DNA from: Faecimorpha stercoravium
Lineage (GTDB): Bacteria > Bacillota > Clostridia > Lachnospirales > Bianqueaceae
Reading direction: 5' to 3'
NCBI GenBank assembly: GCA_018712555.1
Contig: DVGT01000079.1
Span: 1 to 62,767, forward strand
Length of the DNA: 62,767 nucleotides
The position numbers and the translations under genes are program-made. Positions 44,139-53,988 of this stretch are shown in pieces. Position 1 is the stretch's first letter; each line of letters starts with the position of its first letter. The notes under the pieces were generated by a model. The model saw nothing but the letters and a program-made list of their open reading frames with translations, did no database searches and was not told the origin of the DNA.

Positions 44139-46724
44139 TTAATACAGCAGTTCTCCACCCTGATCTGCAACATACTGAGCCCAAGCGGCATCATCGTAGT
44201 TGTACTTCATATACTGGATTCCACCATAACCCATAACCGGATTATACTCTTCTACTACATAATATACCTGCTGAGACAGCAGAACCATAGAAGAATCCTG
44301 CAGCATCGGGATATAGTCATAGGTCTGCAGTACACGGCCTTCGATAGCAGCCAGGATGTCCAGACGAGTCTCGATATCCGCGCTTGCCTCACCGAAGTTG
44401 TACTCTGTGCCACCTACGGTAACAGTCGTACCATTCAGCGCATCAGACCACTGCTTCAGATTCATGGAGATCGGCGTACCATCCACCTCAATCTCCAGCT
44501 CCACAGAAGTTGCGTCGAACCAGTTCGCATCATACTGCTTAGAAGGATTGGTATACAGATCCGTCAAGCTGAACGGATTGAATGTAGAACCAGTCCATCC
44601 TGCCAGTACCGTGTCAGACATACCTTCACGAATACGATTAGACCATTCATTCTCATACGGTGCAGACTTCGTGAACTGAACCTTACCTTCGAAAGGTGTA
44701 CCCTCAGTTACCTCAGCCATCTTCTCATTCAGATAATCGATGGTTGTGGTCATGAAGGTGCTGTCCTGAGAAATTGCGTACTCGATGGTCACAGTCTGAT
44801 CGGAGATACCATCTCCATCCTCATCGGTGATATATCCAGCAGCAATAGCCTCATCAAAAGCCTGTGCATACAGTTCCTTTGCGGTCTCAGGATCATAACC
44901 TGTGATAGCCTCAACTACCTCGTCCAGGCTGGAATACTGGGACACATCTACAGAATAGAAATCACACAGCGCCTGCTTCGCCTGATCGGTGTCACGATAA
45001 CGAGAACCGCTCTCAGGATCATACAGATACGCATCACCAATCAAACCATATGCGCCGGAACGAGCCGGGGATACGGTGCTGGCGAACAGTTCACGATCAT
45101 AGGTGATCGCGATAGCACGACGGAAGCTGTCTACCGTCATCGTCTGCAGATCCGTTGTTGTCGTGTCAAATCCATCGTTCGCTTCACGCTGATTCAGCGC
45201 ATCCAGATAGCCGTTCAGAATCAGGAAGAAGATCGTGTCATTCGGCGTTGAGAATGCATAATCGCTAGAACGATAGGTGTCGAAGTCATCAGTCTGCAGT
45301 CCATAGGTCATCAGCTCACCGCGCAGGAACATCATCTTCTGCGTAGAAGCTTCCGGAACCAGCTGGCAGTCGATGGCTGTCGTCTGATACATGTCATAGG
45401 TCTGTCCGTCTACCGGATCGACATACTGATGCTGTCCATCGGTATATCCATACCAGCTCTCGTTCTTTTCAAAACGCATGGACTTACCGGACTGATACTC
45501 TGTCAGAGAATATGGTCCATAGCTGACCGTCGTATCTGCGCTGGTATTATAGGTAGAAGTCCATACACCATTGTTTTCGGTCAGGCAGCTCTCATACAGA
45601 TCCTGGTATACAATCCAGTTAGAGGTCAGGTTGTACAGCAGGTTGAATCCGCTCAGAGACTTGCCAAACACGATCGTGATCTGATAGTCGCCGCTCTTGT
45701 ACAGTCCGACGGTGTCAAAGCTCAGATCGGAAGGATAGGTCCAATTGATATAGATCTCATCCGGGAAATAGCTCTGTCCCAGTGCAATGTTCGCTTCATC
45801 GGTGCCATAGCACTGCGGATAGAACACATACATCTCGCTCAGGGTCAGCGGAGACTCTACGGTCTCATCCGTCGCCTCCAGGCTCAGACCCGCAGGATCT
45901 ACCGTAGTACCGTCGAACGGATAGTTTTCAAAATCATATGCATATCCAAAGGAATATGACCAGTTGATATATGCCGTCTGATCGCCATACTCCGCCAGGA
46001 ATTCATCCAGAGAGGTAATTCCTGCGCTGGCCATAGCATCTGTGATAGACAGCAGCTTGGTCTGTCCCTGGTTTGCATAGTTCTGCGCACCGGCAATCAC
46101 CATATCACCAGAATAATAATCGGACGCTCTGTAGTTCAAAAGCTCCGGTCTCAGCAGCTGCTGCATAGAATATACATAGGTATCTGCGTTGATAGGAGTA
46201 CCATCTTCCCAAACTGCATTCTCATTCAGATCGATGGTATAGGCATATCCCGCTGTCGCGGACTCCGGAATACCGAACTCCGGATGCTCAGCCTTCACCT
46301 GCTCGGTCACATCTACCGGCTCGCTGGCTGCCATCTCCGGGATAATCTCATAACCAGAGTAAGGATCCTTACCCTCCACCGGATGCAGTTCATCATTATA
46401 AACGAATCCATACAATCCCGTGCGAATATAATTGGCAGGATATGCATCGTCATTCGTCTGATAGGTATGCGGATTCCAGTTTGTTGCCAGAGTCGATACG
46501 GCATCTTTATAGGTATAAGTACCGCTCGTCGTCGGCAGCTCATAGTCAACACCATCATCTGCCGCGCTCTCATCGGTAGCACTCTCATCTGCCGTGCTGT
46601 CTGCGACACTGTCTACTGCACTGGAAGTGCTGCTGGAATCGCCCGACTCGCCGCTGCAGCCAGCTAATACGCTGGATGCTGCCAGAACCGCAACCAGAAG
46701 AAAAGCCAAAAACTTCTTCTTCAT
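44139..46724 (-). CDS. oppA: Oligopeptide-binding lipoprotein (SBP family 5), enlarged
   Basis: 861 residues, against about 540-600 usual. Lipobox SVLAGC with Cys23, then a flexible Ser/Asp/Glu/Ala linker (about 24-60: STADESATDESAADD). Family 5 features: NENAVWEDGTPINADTYVYSMQQLL, YGPYSLTEYQSGKSMRFEKNESWYG, and VDSFRRAIAITYDRELFAS. It should capture peptides at the cell surface and pass them to OppBC. It has its own strong promoter. Confidence 0.92.
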   Translation of the reverse strand: MKKKFLAFLLVAVLAASSVLAGCSGESGDSSSTSSAVDSVADSTADESATDESAADDGVDYELPTTSGTYTYKDAVSTLATNWNPHTYQTNDDAYPANYIRTGLYGFVYNDELHPVEGKDPYSGYEIIPEMAASEPVDVTEQVKAEHPEFGIPESATAGYAYTIDLNENAVWEDGTPINADTYVYSMQQLLRPELLNYRASDYYSGDMVIAGAQNYANQGQTKLLSITDAMASAGITSLDEFLAEYGDQTAYINWSYSFGYAYDFENYPFDGTTVDPAGLSLEATDETVESPLTLSEMYVFYPQCYGTDEANIALGQSYFPDEIYINWTYPSDLSFDTVGLYKSGDYQITIVFGKSLSGFNLLYNLTSNWIVYQDLYESCLTENNGVWTSTYNTSADTTVSYGPYSLTEYQSGKSMRFEKNESWYGYTDGQHQYVDPVDGQTYDMYQTTAIDCQLVPEASTQKMMFLRGELMTYGLQTDDFDTYRSSDYAFSTPNDTIFFLILNGYLDALNQREANDGFDTTTTDLQTMTVDSFRRAIAITYDRELFASTVSPARSGAYGLIGDAYLYDPESGSRYRDTDQAKQALCDFYSVDVSQYSSLDEVVEAITGYDPETAKELYAQAFDEAIAAGYITDEDGDGISDQTVTIEYAISQDSTFMTTTIDYLNEKMAEVTEGTPFEGKVQFTKSAPYENEWSNRIREGMSDTVLAGWTGSTFNPFSLTDLYTNPSKQYDANWFDATSVELEIEVDGTPISMNLKQWSDALNGTTVTVGGTEYNFGEASADIETRLDILAAIEGRVLQTYDYIPMLQDSSMVLLSQQVYYVVEEYNPVMGYGGIQYMKYNYDDAAWAQYVADQGGELLY

Positions 46725-46825
46725 TCTTTTTCCTCCTTTAATATTTTTCGGTCAAAAACCGAAATTCGCCGTTATTTTTATTTATACGGCGTCCTGCTGT
46801 CTGTAATCAGCAACAGAATAAAGAT

Positions 46826-46854
46826 ATTATACCCATCCCTTTGCATCTTGTCAA
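46826..46854 (-). promoter_or_regulatory. Sigma-A promoter of the opp operon
   Basis: Perfect TTGACA (46849-46854) and TATAAT (46826-46831), 17-base spacer, minus strand, giving a leader of about 95 bases before oppA. I see no T-box or other riboswitch in this leader. Confidence 0.82.
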
Positions 46855-46976
46855 TAGGTTGCATTCATATTTCGGCAAAAAATTCGTTACAAAAACAACG
46901 TTTGTCCGTCCCTCGCATATATTTTGCAACATTTTCTCGATTTCCTGCAATTGATTGGATTCTTTATTCGTTATAT

Positions 46977-49880
46977 TTATAGAAGGTTTTGCAGTGCATC
47001 CGGGCTTAAAAGCTCCTTGGGAAGAGATTCCTCTGTTATGATCTGACTGGACAGCAACCGTTTACTCTCCTGCATTTCCAGTATACGTTCCTCAATTGTG
47101 TCTTTCGCTATCAGACGAAAGACAGTTACCTTATGTTTCTGACCGATTCGGTGCGCTCTATCCGTTGCCTGATTCTGGGCCGCCAGATTCCACCACGGAT
47201 CATAGTGAATCACAATATCCGCCGCCGTCAGATTGAGCCCCGTTCCTCCCGCCTTCAAGGATATCAGAAATACCGGCGTATCATCCATATGAAAATCGCG
47301 AACCATCTCCGCTCTTTTTTCCTTCGATACAGAACCCGTCAACATATAGTACGAGATATGCTCCGCATCCAGACTTTGAGCCAAGAGCCGCAGCATTGAC
47401 GCAAACTGTGAAAACACAAGAACTTTATGACCTCCGGCTGCAGCCTCCTGCAGAAGATGCGTACACGCTTCTTTCTTGGCAGAGCTGCCCTTATAATTCT
47501 CATACACCAGAGCCGGATCACAGCAAATCTGCCGCAACCGAACCAATGCCGCAAGAATCTGCATGCTCTTTTGCGTTCCATACGCAAGAGTACTTTTCAA
47601 TTGCCATACATTGGCGTCATATAGCTGTCTCTGTTCCTCTTCCATTCCCGCGTAAATTGTGATCTCACTTTTATCTGGCAATTCTTTCAATACATCCGCC
47701 TTTAGCCGTCGCAGAACAAATGGACGCGTTAACTGACGCAACCGTTTGATTGCCCTCTCGTCCTCTTCTCTCACAATCGGGCCTTCAAATTCCTTTTGAA
47801 ATCTCGAATAACTGAAAAGCATTCCCGGCATTAAAAAGTCGAAAATACTCCATAATTCACTCAGTCGATTTTCAATCGGCGTTCCTGTCAAGGCAAATCG
47901 GCTGATTGCCTGTATTTTTTTCACCGCCCGGGCCGCCTTTGTCATATGATTCTTGATCATTTGTGCTTCATCTAAAAACTGATAGCGAAAGATATGATTT
48001 TGGTACTGCGCCAAGTCTCTTTTCAAAAGATCGTATGAGGTAATCAAAACGCATCCCGGTATCTCCCACGCATCTAGCAGAAGCTGCTCTCGTTCCTGCA
48101 TACTTCCCGCAATTACCACCTGATGCAGGTCAGGAGCAAAACGCCGGATCTCACTCTGCCAATTATAGATCAATGACGCCGGACATACAATCAGTACGGG
48201 CGCCTTCTGCTCTGTTTCCTCGGAACGATAGGAAAGAATCAAGGCAATCACTTGAACCGTTTTTCCCAACCCCATATCATCTGCCAGAATCCCGCCAAAG
48301 CCCATGGCGTCCAATGTCCGCATCCATTGATATCCGGCCTTCTGATACTCTCGCAGAATGGTCTCCATCGTCTCCGGCACAGGATAACACGCTTTTTCTG
48401 CTGACAAAATCTCGCTGACAAGTTTTTGAAAACCAGTATCCCGTGTAACCTGTAATCCATCCGTATTTTCTTTCAAGACCTCATTCAGATACATCGCCCG
48501 ATACCTTGGCAACTCCATTTCTCCGGTGCGCCAATCTTCTGTTTCCAAATGGAGCCCATCTAAAATTTCTGACAATGTTTCCAAAGAATTGTCTTCTAGT
48601 CGTATGAAATCTCCACCGCGCAGCCGAAAGAATTTCTTCTTCTCCCGATAATTTTCAAGCAGTCTTTCCAATTCCTCATATGGCAAATCGTCTGACAAAA
48701 TCTGCAAGTGCAGCAAATGATTCCGCATAGAAATCCCTGCCTGCAATCGGGGCGCATTTCGAATCTTCCATTTTCGAAGTTCTCCAGAGATATAAACCTC
48801 TCCAACCTTGGACAGCGTCTGCTGTCCTTCTTCTAAAAATGCAAAGAAATCTTCTTCAGACCTCATGCCAAACCGTTTTTCTTTCCGAATCACCTCTGGA
48901 AAAAAATGCCGGACCACATGCAGCGCCGCGGATTCCTTTGCCACATCCCGATACGTGTCTCCCAAACGTACCGGGTCAAACACGTTATACTGTTTCTCCC
49001 CATAAAAAGTTTCAATTCGAGCCTTCAGGAGGTTTTCTTCTCCCTCCTCAATATAAATTCTCACCTGTGCCGGCTCCGGTCTGAATCTCTCCAGTACCTC
49101 ATCTTCCATCTGCACATTGCAATATTTTTGCAATGTAGGCAAAAGAACCGTAATCAGCACCGGCAAATCCGCCTCTGCTACAAAAAACTGCTGTCCCGGC
49201 GCCTCCACACTGTGCGCTAAAAAGGGACGCATCTCTTTGCTGTATTCTTCGCTGCAGCGATAAATAACATTCCCCCACTGCACAATAAGTCTCTCTCTTC
49301 CATAGGCAAGCCAAAAGAAACCACTCTGCAGAAGTACCCCGCCTTCTCCCTTCTGAATCCACACATCCAATTGGGGATCTGCCGTCCTGATGGCCATTGG
49401 ACTGGGGTGTCCTGTAAAGATTAGAATCTCTCCGCCCAAGTCCAGCAAATCATCCAGAAGCCGTGGCGTAACTGACAATTTTCTGGCGTCTTTAGTCAGC
49501 AAAGGACTTTCCATCTGTTCCAGCTCTTTTACTGCTCTTACCATAAAATCAACTATGGGAAGCGATGTTTCGCAGAATGCGCTGCGATCCATCAAAATCT
49601 CTAATTTCTTGCCATATCGAACCCTGGCATGACGATCCAATTGATGGACAAATCCCTGTACATCCTTTAGGATGTACAGGGTCTTTATGCCAATTCTGAA
49701 TTCTACCCAGGGAATTGGGTCCTGGAAATGCAAAATCGGGACTACCTTCACCTTTCCTGCGCTCTTTCCCTGAAAATATTGCATACTGTCTCTCAGCGCA
49801 TATGTTCGCAGGATTTCTCTACCTAGCTCAGAAGTCAGTTTTTCCGCCTGCTCTTCTTCTATTTTTGTCTCCTCATCCAT
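46977..49880 (-). CDS. SNF2-family DNA-dependent ATPase/helicase
   Basis: 967 residues. An N-terminal SNF2-associated region is followed by the ATPase core: GGILADDMGLGKTVQVIAL (Walker A, about 520), LDEAQMIKN (DEAQ box) and LTGTPIENRLSELWSIFDFL. The C-terminal lobe has VFSQFASMLRLL, LKAGGTGLNLTAADIVIHYDPWWN and QATDRAHRIGQ. Many bacterial relatives carry an N-terminal SWIM zinc finger and are about 1050-1080 residues; none is seen here. The likely role is remodelling DNA-protein complexes. It begins 27 bases after the permease gene, suggesting co-transcription with the efflux operon. Confidence 0.9.
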   Translation of the reverse strand: MDEETKIEEEQAEKLTSELGREILRTYALRDSMQYFQGKSAGKVKVVPILHFQDPIPWVEFRIGIKTLYILKDVQGFVHQLDRHARVRYGKKLEILMDRSAFCETSLPIVDFMVRAVKELEQMESPLLTKDARKLSVTPRLLDDLLDLGGEILIFTGHPSPMAIRTADPQLDVWIQKGEGGVLLQSGFFWLAYGRERLIVQWGNVIYRCSEEYSKEMRPFLAHSVEAPGQQFFVAEADLPVLITVLLPTLQKYCNVQMEDEVLERFRPEPAQVRIYIEEGEENLLKARIETFYGEKQYNVFDPVRLGDTYRDVAKESAALHVVRHFFPEVIRKEKRFGMRSEEDFFAFLEEGQQTLSKVGEVYISGELRKWKIRNAPRLQAGISMRNHLLHLQILSDDLPYEELERLLENYREKKKFFRLRGGDFIRLEDNSLETLSEILDGLHLETEDWRTGEMELPRYRAMYLNEVLKENTDGLQVTRDTGFQKLVSEILSAEKACYPVPETMETILREYQKAGYQWMRTLDAMGFGGILADDMGLGKTVQVIALILSYRSEETEQKAPVLIVCPASLIYNWQSEIRRFAPDLHQVVIAGSMQEREQLLLDAWEIPGCVLITSYDLLKRDLAQYQNHIFRYQFLDEAQMIKNHMTKAARAVKKIQAISRFALTGTPIENRLSELWSIFDFLMPGMLFSYSRFQKEFEGPIVREEDERAIKRLRQLTRPFVLRRLKADVLKELPDKSEITIYAGMEEEQRQLYDANVWQLKSTLAYGTQKSMQILAALVRLRQICCDPALVYENYKGSSAKKEACTHLLQEAAAGGHKVLVFSQFASMLRLLAQSLDAEHISYYMLTGSVSKEKRAEMVRDFHMDDTPVFLISLKAGGTGLNLTAADIVIHYDPWWNLAAQNQATDRAHRIGQKHKVTVFRLIAKDTIEERILEMQESKRLLSSQIITEESLPKELLSPDALQNLL

Positions 49881-49907
49881 CCCGCACCGCTCCTTCTGGC
49901 CTATTTC

Positions 49908-51176
49908 CTATTCTCTTCGAAGTGCCTCAATCGGATTCAGATTGGCTGCTTTAATCGACGGTAAAAGCCCAAAGACTATGCCGACTGCCATTGAAAACAA
50001 AACCGACAATATAATCGCTGGTATGCTGATCGCCACCGGCGCATCCGAAATTCGTGAAACAATTTGAGAAAGACCTATGCCCAAAATCACGCCCAAGATC
50101 CCCCCCAAACTCGTCAATACAGATGCTTCGGTCAAAAACTGACCCATGATCTTTCTTTTTCTGGCACCCAGTGCCTTTTTGAGTCCAATCTCCCTCGTTC
50201 GTTCAGAAACAGAAACTAGCATGATATTCATGACGCCAATTCCTCCTACCAGAAGAGAAATGCTGGCAATCCATATCAATTGCTGATTGGTTGCTGCGCT
50301 CAGGTCTTGTAAATTCTTGGCCTGCTGCAGCAAATCTGGACTCTTATACAGCACAGTCTGCGTTGTGTCTGTCTCACTGACTCCCGCTCGTGCATTCAAA
50401 AGATCCGCCGTTTTCTTTCCAGCCTGCGTCATATCCTCTGTGCTCTTCGCCCTGAGCGCTACCATCTGCGGTTCGTCATAGCGATACACGATCGGCCAGG
50501 CCTTTCCGGGAATAAAAACTCTGCCTGTACCGTTCTGATAATAATAGGTATAATAGTCTTCTTCCGTCTGAATATCCGGTTGGAACGCGTCTGACTGCTG
50601 AACCACTCCAATAATCACAAATGGTTCTCCTTCCATCTCAATGGTCTTTCCCAAAGGAGCCTCTCCCGGGAATAAAGCATCCGCTGCAGCCTGATCCAGA
50701 ATCGCAACCTTCCTAGTTCCGTCAAAATCTCTTCCGGAAAAAAGTCTCCCCTGCACGGGTATATAGTCGTACACATCAAAGTAATGTTCGTCAATCCCCA
50801 TGACATACCCATTTGTCAACCCTGTGCTTAAGTGAAAAATACCTTCGTAAACACTGCGCTGCAACACCAAAGAAGCCTCCGCCACCTCAGGAATATTCAA
50901 TATTTCCTGCAGTACATCTTCCGTGATCGGCTGGAATCGATCCGGAATCGTGGAATACTGCGGCTCTAGCGTAGAGCTTCCTTCATAAAGGCGCACCAGA
51001 ACTGCGTTATTTCCCGACCCTATTATATTTTCTTTGATCTGCTCATTGGTTCCTTTAATTGTGGAAACAATCGTAATGATAGCCGCTATTCCAATAATAA
51101 TCCCCAGCATCGTCAGAATCGAGCGCATCTTGTGAGACCAAATTCCCTGAAATGATAATCGAATATTTTCTAACAT
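49908..51176 (-). CDS. MacB-like ABC transporter permease
   Basis: 422 residues. TM1 (about 15-37: RSILTMLGIIIGIAAIITIVST) is followed by an extracellular MacB core domain (about 45-280) and three C-terminal helices with the FtsX signature region (SVSERTREIGLKKALGARKRKI). These permeases transmit force to extracellular adaptors. It works with the ATPase at 53299 and the two adaptors. It begins 11 bases after the second adaptor gene. Confidence 0.92.
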   Translation of the reverse strand: MLENIRLSFQGIWSHKMRSILTMLGIIIGIAAIITIVSTIKGTNEQIKENIIGSGNNAVLVRLYEGSSTLEPQYSTIPDRFQPITEDVLQEILNIPEVAEASLVLQRSVYEGIFHLSTGLTNGYVMGIDEHYFDVYDYIPVQGRLFSGRDFDGTRKVAILDQAAADALFPGEAPLGKTIEMEGEPFVIIGVVQQSDAFQPDIQTEEDYYTYYYQNGTGRVFIPGKAWPIVYRYDEPQMVALRAKSTEDMTQAGKKTADLLNARAGVSETDTTQTVLYKSPDLLQQAKNLQDLSAATNQQLIWIASISLLVGGIGVMNIMLVSVSERTREIGLKKALGARKRKIMGQFLTEASVLTSLGGILGVILGIGLSQIVSRISDAPVAISIPAIILSVLFSMAVGIVFGLLPSIKAANLNPIEALRRE

Positions 51177-51187
51177 AGTCCCCTCTC

Positions 51188-53302
51188 CTACATCAACAAT
51201 TCGTCACCCTGCGGCACAGTCTTAATCCCCTCCTGCGCTGCTTTCCCGTAAGGAAAAGCAATGGAATCTTCCATAGTGAGACCGCTTAAGACTTCCATAT
51301 AGTAGCCTCCATCCAACATGCGTCCCAATTCAATATACCTTTTTTCCAGTACGCCATTTCGATCTGCCAGTACATAGCTTCGTCCATTCTCCTCTCGGAT
51401 GTACATTTTCGGAATGCAGAAGGTATCCTCTAACGACTGATTCGGCGTCAGCGTCAGTTCAATAGATTCGCCTTCTTCCAACGCACTGTAATCATCAAAA
51501 TAGACAGTAAATGGATAATAGGAAGCATTCATATTATCGCTGCTGCTCCATCCTTGCGGTTCCGTAGGGAACTCTCCCACTTCTGTAACCGTTCCCTCGT
51601 AGGACATCCCGCTCATCCAGGACATTCCGCTAACCTTCTGGCCCACCTGTACCTGTTCTAAATTAAACTCGCTCATAACACCTGTCACGTAGAATCCTTC
51701 ATCTCCTGTTACAACAGCGACTGGCGATCCGACTAATGCTCCATCTGGCGTAAGAGAAGTAACTTTTCCATTTACTGTACTGCGAACCACCGTATCTTCC
51801 AATTTCTTACGGGTCTTTTCTAATTCCAGTTCAGCCATCCTTTGGCTCAACTCCAGATCGCGGATCTCCAATTCTTTTTCCCGAATCTGCCTCTCCAGCT
51901 CTTCTTTTGTCGGTCCCTGCGGTTCCGGATCCGGAATGGGCTCTGGCTCATCCGGGAAAGATTCCTCAGGGAAGGACTCTTCTGGATAAGATTCTTCCGG
52001 TACAGACTCCTCCGCCGAAGAATCATCTCCCGGCTGCGGATTCTCCTGCCCATACAGATTGAAAATACCACCGCGGCTTAAAGTCAGGTGTACCATTCCC
52101 GCCTCCACCGGCAGTTCCGTCAAAATATCGCTGCCCACTACCGTCACAGCCTGCACATTATCCATATATACTTTAAGATTCATGGACAGCACCATTTCCT
52201 TGGGAAGCTCTTCCTGTGCCACCGCAAGAATCATAGATAGGTCATCTATAGATGTCAAGTAGACTCCCAGATCCCAGATTTCCACTTTTTCAGGCGCTGT
52301 GAGCCCTTCTGTACTCATATACCAGGCATACTGCAGTTCTTCCTTAGGATCATCCAATTTATATTTCTCAAACACGCAGTATACCGGATCTAAACCGATC
52401 CATCGCTCATAAAAGCTTTGCATCAATTTGGCATTCTGCGCAATGCGATACCGATATGGATCCTGCAAAGTGCCGGTTCCCATATATGGCTTGCTCTCGT
52501 CTGTCAATACCGTGATAGGGCCTTCTTCTGGCTCCGGATCCTCTGGATGGCTGGACTCCTCTCCAGAGGACTCCTCCATGGAAGACTCTTCTGGCTGACT
52601 CGACTCCTCCGCAGATGATTCCTCTGGCTGACTCGACTCCTCCCCGGATGATTCTTCCGGCTGACTCGATTCCTCCCCGGAAGACTCCTCTGGCTGACTC
52701 GACTCTTCCATTGAGGACTCTTCTTCAGAGGATACTTCCGACGACGATTCCTGCGGCATCGAGGAGTCCTCTTCCGCTGCACTCTCTTCTCCAAAGGATT
52801 CTTCCGGCTGTGTAGAATCCTCTCCCACGGACGTATGAGATTCTTCCGATGATCCTTCGCCCGAAACGAATACGACGCTGAGTCCGCTGGCATCCGATGG
52901 TTTTGTATTTTTCAGTTCGTTCAGTTCACGATACAACCGATCCATACGAACCTCCATAGAATCGAGATTCAGTTCCTGCCGCTCCACTTCCAACTGAATC
53001 GCTGTTGGATCATAGCTTAAAATCGGATCTCCAATCTCAACCGCATCTCCCTCTTCTACAAAGAACTCCTGTATCTGTTGTTCCGTACTGGCCATGATCC
53101 GTTGAGAATATCCCGACTGTACATATCCATAACTGGTGTCATTATCCCAATAACTGGACGCTATATTCATGACAGGGATCACTTCTGCCGTCAGGTTATT
53201 ATTCTTATTTCCGGCAGCCCAGGCCAGAATCCCCGCAATAATCGCCACGCATAAGACCGCTGAAAGCGTGATGACAGAAATCCTTTTTACCTTTTTCGTC
53301 AT
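51188..53302 (-). CDS. HlyD/MacA-like efflux adaptor with a domain inserted in its helical hairpin
   Basis: 704 residues, against about 350-420 usual. One N-terminal helix (9-30) is followed by a lipoyl half (FVEEGDAVEIGDPILSYDPT) and the rising helix (103-133). The hairpin is then interrupted by about 330 residues: an acidic Ser/Glu/Pro-rich segment (150-262) with four 11-residue repeats, a globular part (262-415), and a second acidic linker (422-462). The falling helix (465-503) and second lipoyl half (VVRSTVNGKVTSLTPDG) follow. The insert would sit at the hairpin tip, which in Gram-negative MacA meets TolC. It may reach through the cell wall or bind a ligand (inference). Confidence 0.82.
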   Translation of the reverse strand: MTKKVKRISVITLSAVLCVAIIAGILAWAAGNKNNNLTAEVIPVMNIASSYWDNDTSYGYVQSGYSQRIMASTEQQIQEFFVEEGDAVEIGDPILSYDPTAIQLEVERQELNLDSMEVRMDRLYRELNELKNTKPSDASGLSVVFVSGEGSSEESHTSVGEDSTQPEESFGEESAAEEDSSMPQESSSEVSSEEESSMEESSQPEESSGEESSQPEESSGEESSQPEESSAEESSQPEESSMEESSGEESSHPEDPEPEEGPITVLTDESKPYMGTGTLQDPYRYRIAQNAKLMQSFYERWIGLDPVYCVFEKYKLDDPKEELQYAWYMSTEGLTAPEKVEIWDLGVYLTSIDDLSMILAVAQEELPKEMVLSMNLKVYMDNVQAVTVVGSDILTELPVEAGMVHLTLSRGGIFNLYGQENPQPGDDSSAEESVPEESYPEESFPEESFPDEPEPIPDPEPQGPTKEELERQIREKELEIRDLELSQRMAELELEKTRKKLEDTVVRSTVNGKVTSLTPDGALVGSPVAVVTGDEGFYVTGVMSEFNLEQVQVGQKVSGMSWMSGMSYEGTVTEVGEFPTEPQGWSSSDNMNASYYPFTVYFDDYSALEEGESIELTLTPNQSLEDTFCIPKMYIREENGRSYVLADRNGVLEKRYIELGRMLDGGYYMEVLSGLTMEDSIAFPYGKAAQEGIKTVPQGDELLM
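52577..52708 (-). repeat. Four tandem 33-base repeats encoding EESSQPEESSx
   Basis: Four direct copies inside the adaptor gene encode the 11-residue unit E-E-S-S-Q-P-E-E-S-S plus a variable residue (G, G, A, M). Units differ at a few third positions. Frame-preserving length makes copy-number change by slippage or recombination possible. Confidence 0.85.
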
Positions 53303-53988
53303 ACCCTTTCCTCCCCTCCATCCCGGTGAAACAACTCTCCGTCACGAATCATCAGACGTCTTCCGGCATGAGCCGCTATATCCGGTTCATGGGTAATCAT
53401 GATAATCGTCACGCCCTCTTCATTTAAAACATGAAACAATTCCATGATCTGCTCTCCCGATCTGGTATCTAAGGCACCAGTCGGCTCATCCGCCAGCAGA
53501 ATGCTGGGCGAATTGGCCATTGCCCTCGCGATGGCCACCCTCTGCTGCTGCCCACCAGACAGTTGATTCGGCCGAAATGTCATTCGGTCTTCCAGTCCTA
53601 CCTTTTTTAGCATTTCCGCCGCGATTTCCTTGCGATCCTTTGACTTTTTTCCTGCATATACCAGAGGAAGTTCCACATTCTCCAAGGCACTCTGTCGGGG
53701 CAGAAGATGAAAGTTCTGAAAAACAAAACCAATCTGGCGATTCCGAAGTATGGCCAGCTCCCGATCGTTTTTTGCCAAGACATTTTCTCCGTTTAGAGTA
53801 TATTCTCCCGATGTCGGCAGATCCAAGCATCCAATAATATTCATCAAAGTGGATTTTCCGGATCCCGAAGGTCCCATAATCGAAAGAAAATCGCCCTTTT
53901 CTACCTGCAGAGAAACATCCTTCAATACCGGCACTTCCATTTTTCCCTGCATATAATTTTTATAGATATTTCTTAATTCCAGGATCAT
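53299..53988 (-). CDS. ABC transporter ATPase (MacB/LolD type)
   Basis: 229 residues. Walker A GPSGSGKST (39-47), Q-loop FVFQNFHLLP, signature LSGGQQQRVAIARA, Walker B ILLADEPTGALD, switch His in MITHEPD. It is the stand-alone ATPase for the permease at 49908. It overlaps both adaptor genes by 4 bases. Confidence 0.94.
   Translation of the reverse strand: MILELRNIYKNYMQGKMEVPVLKDVSLQVEKGDFLSIMGPSGSGKSTLMNIIGCLDLPTSGEYTLNGENVLAKNDRELAILRNRQIGFVFQNFHLLPRQSALENVELPLVYAGKKSKDRKEIAAEMLKKVGLEDRMTFRPNQLSGGQQQRVAIARAMANSPSILLADEPTGALDTRSGEQIMELFHVLNEEGVTIIMITHEPDIAAHAGRRLMIRDGELFHRDGGEERV

Noticed and set aside
52577..52708. CRISPR-like array
   Set aside because: Units are directly adjacent with no spacers and lie in frame inside a coding gene.
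52504..52893. Arg/Ser-rich open frame across the adaptor repeats
   Set aside because: It is a frame-shifted reading of the repetitive PEESS region.
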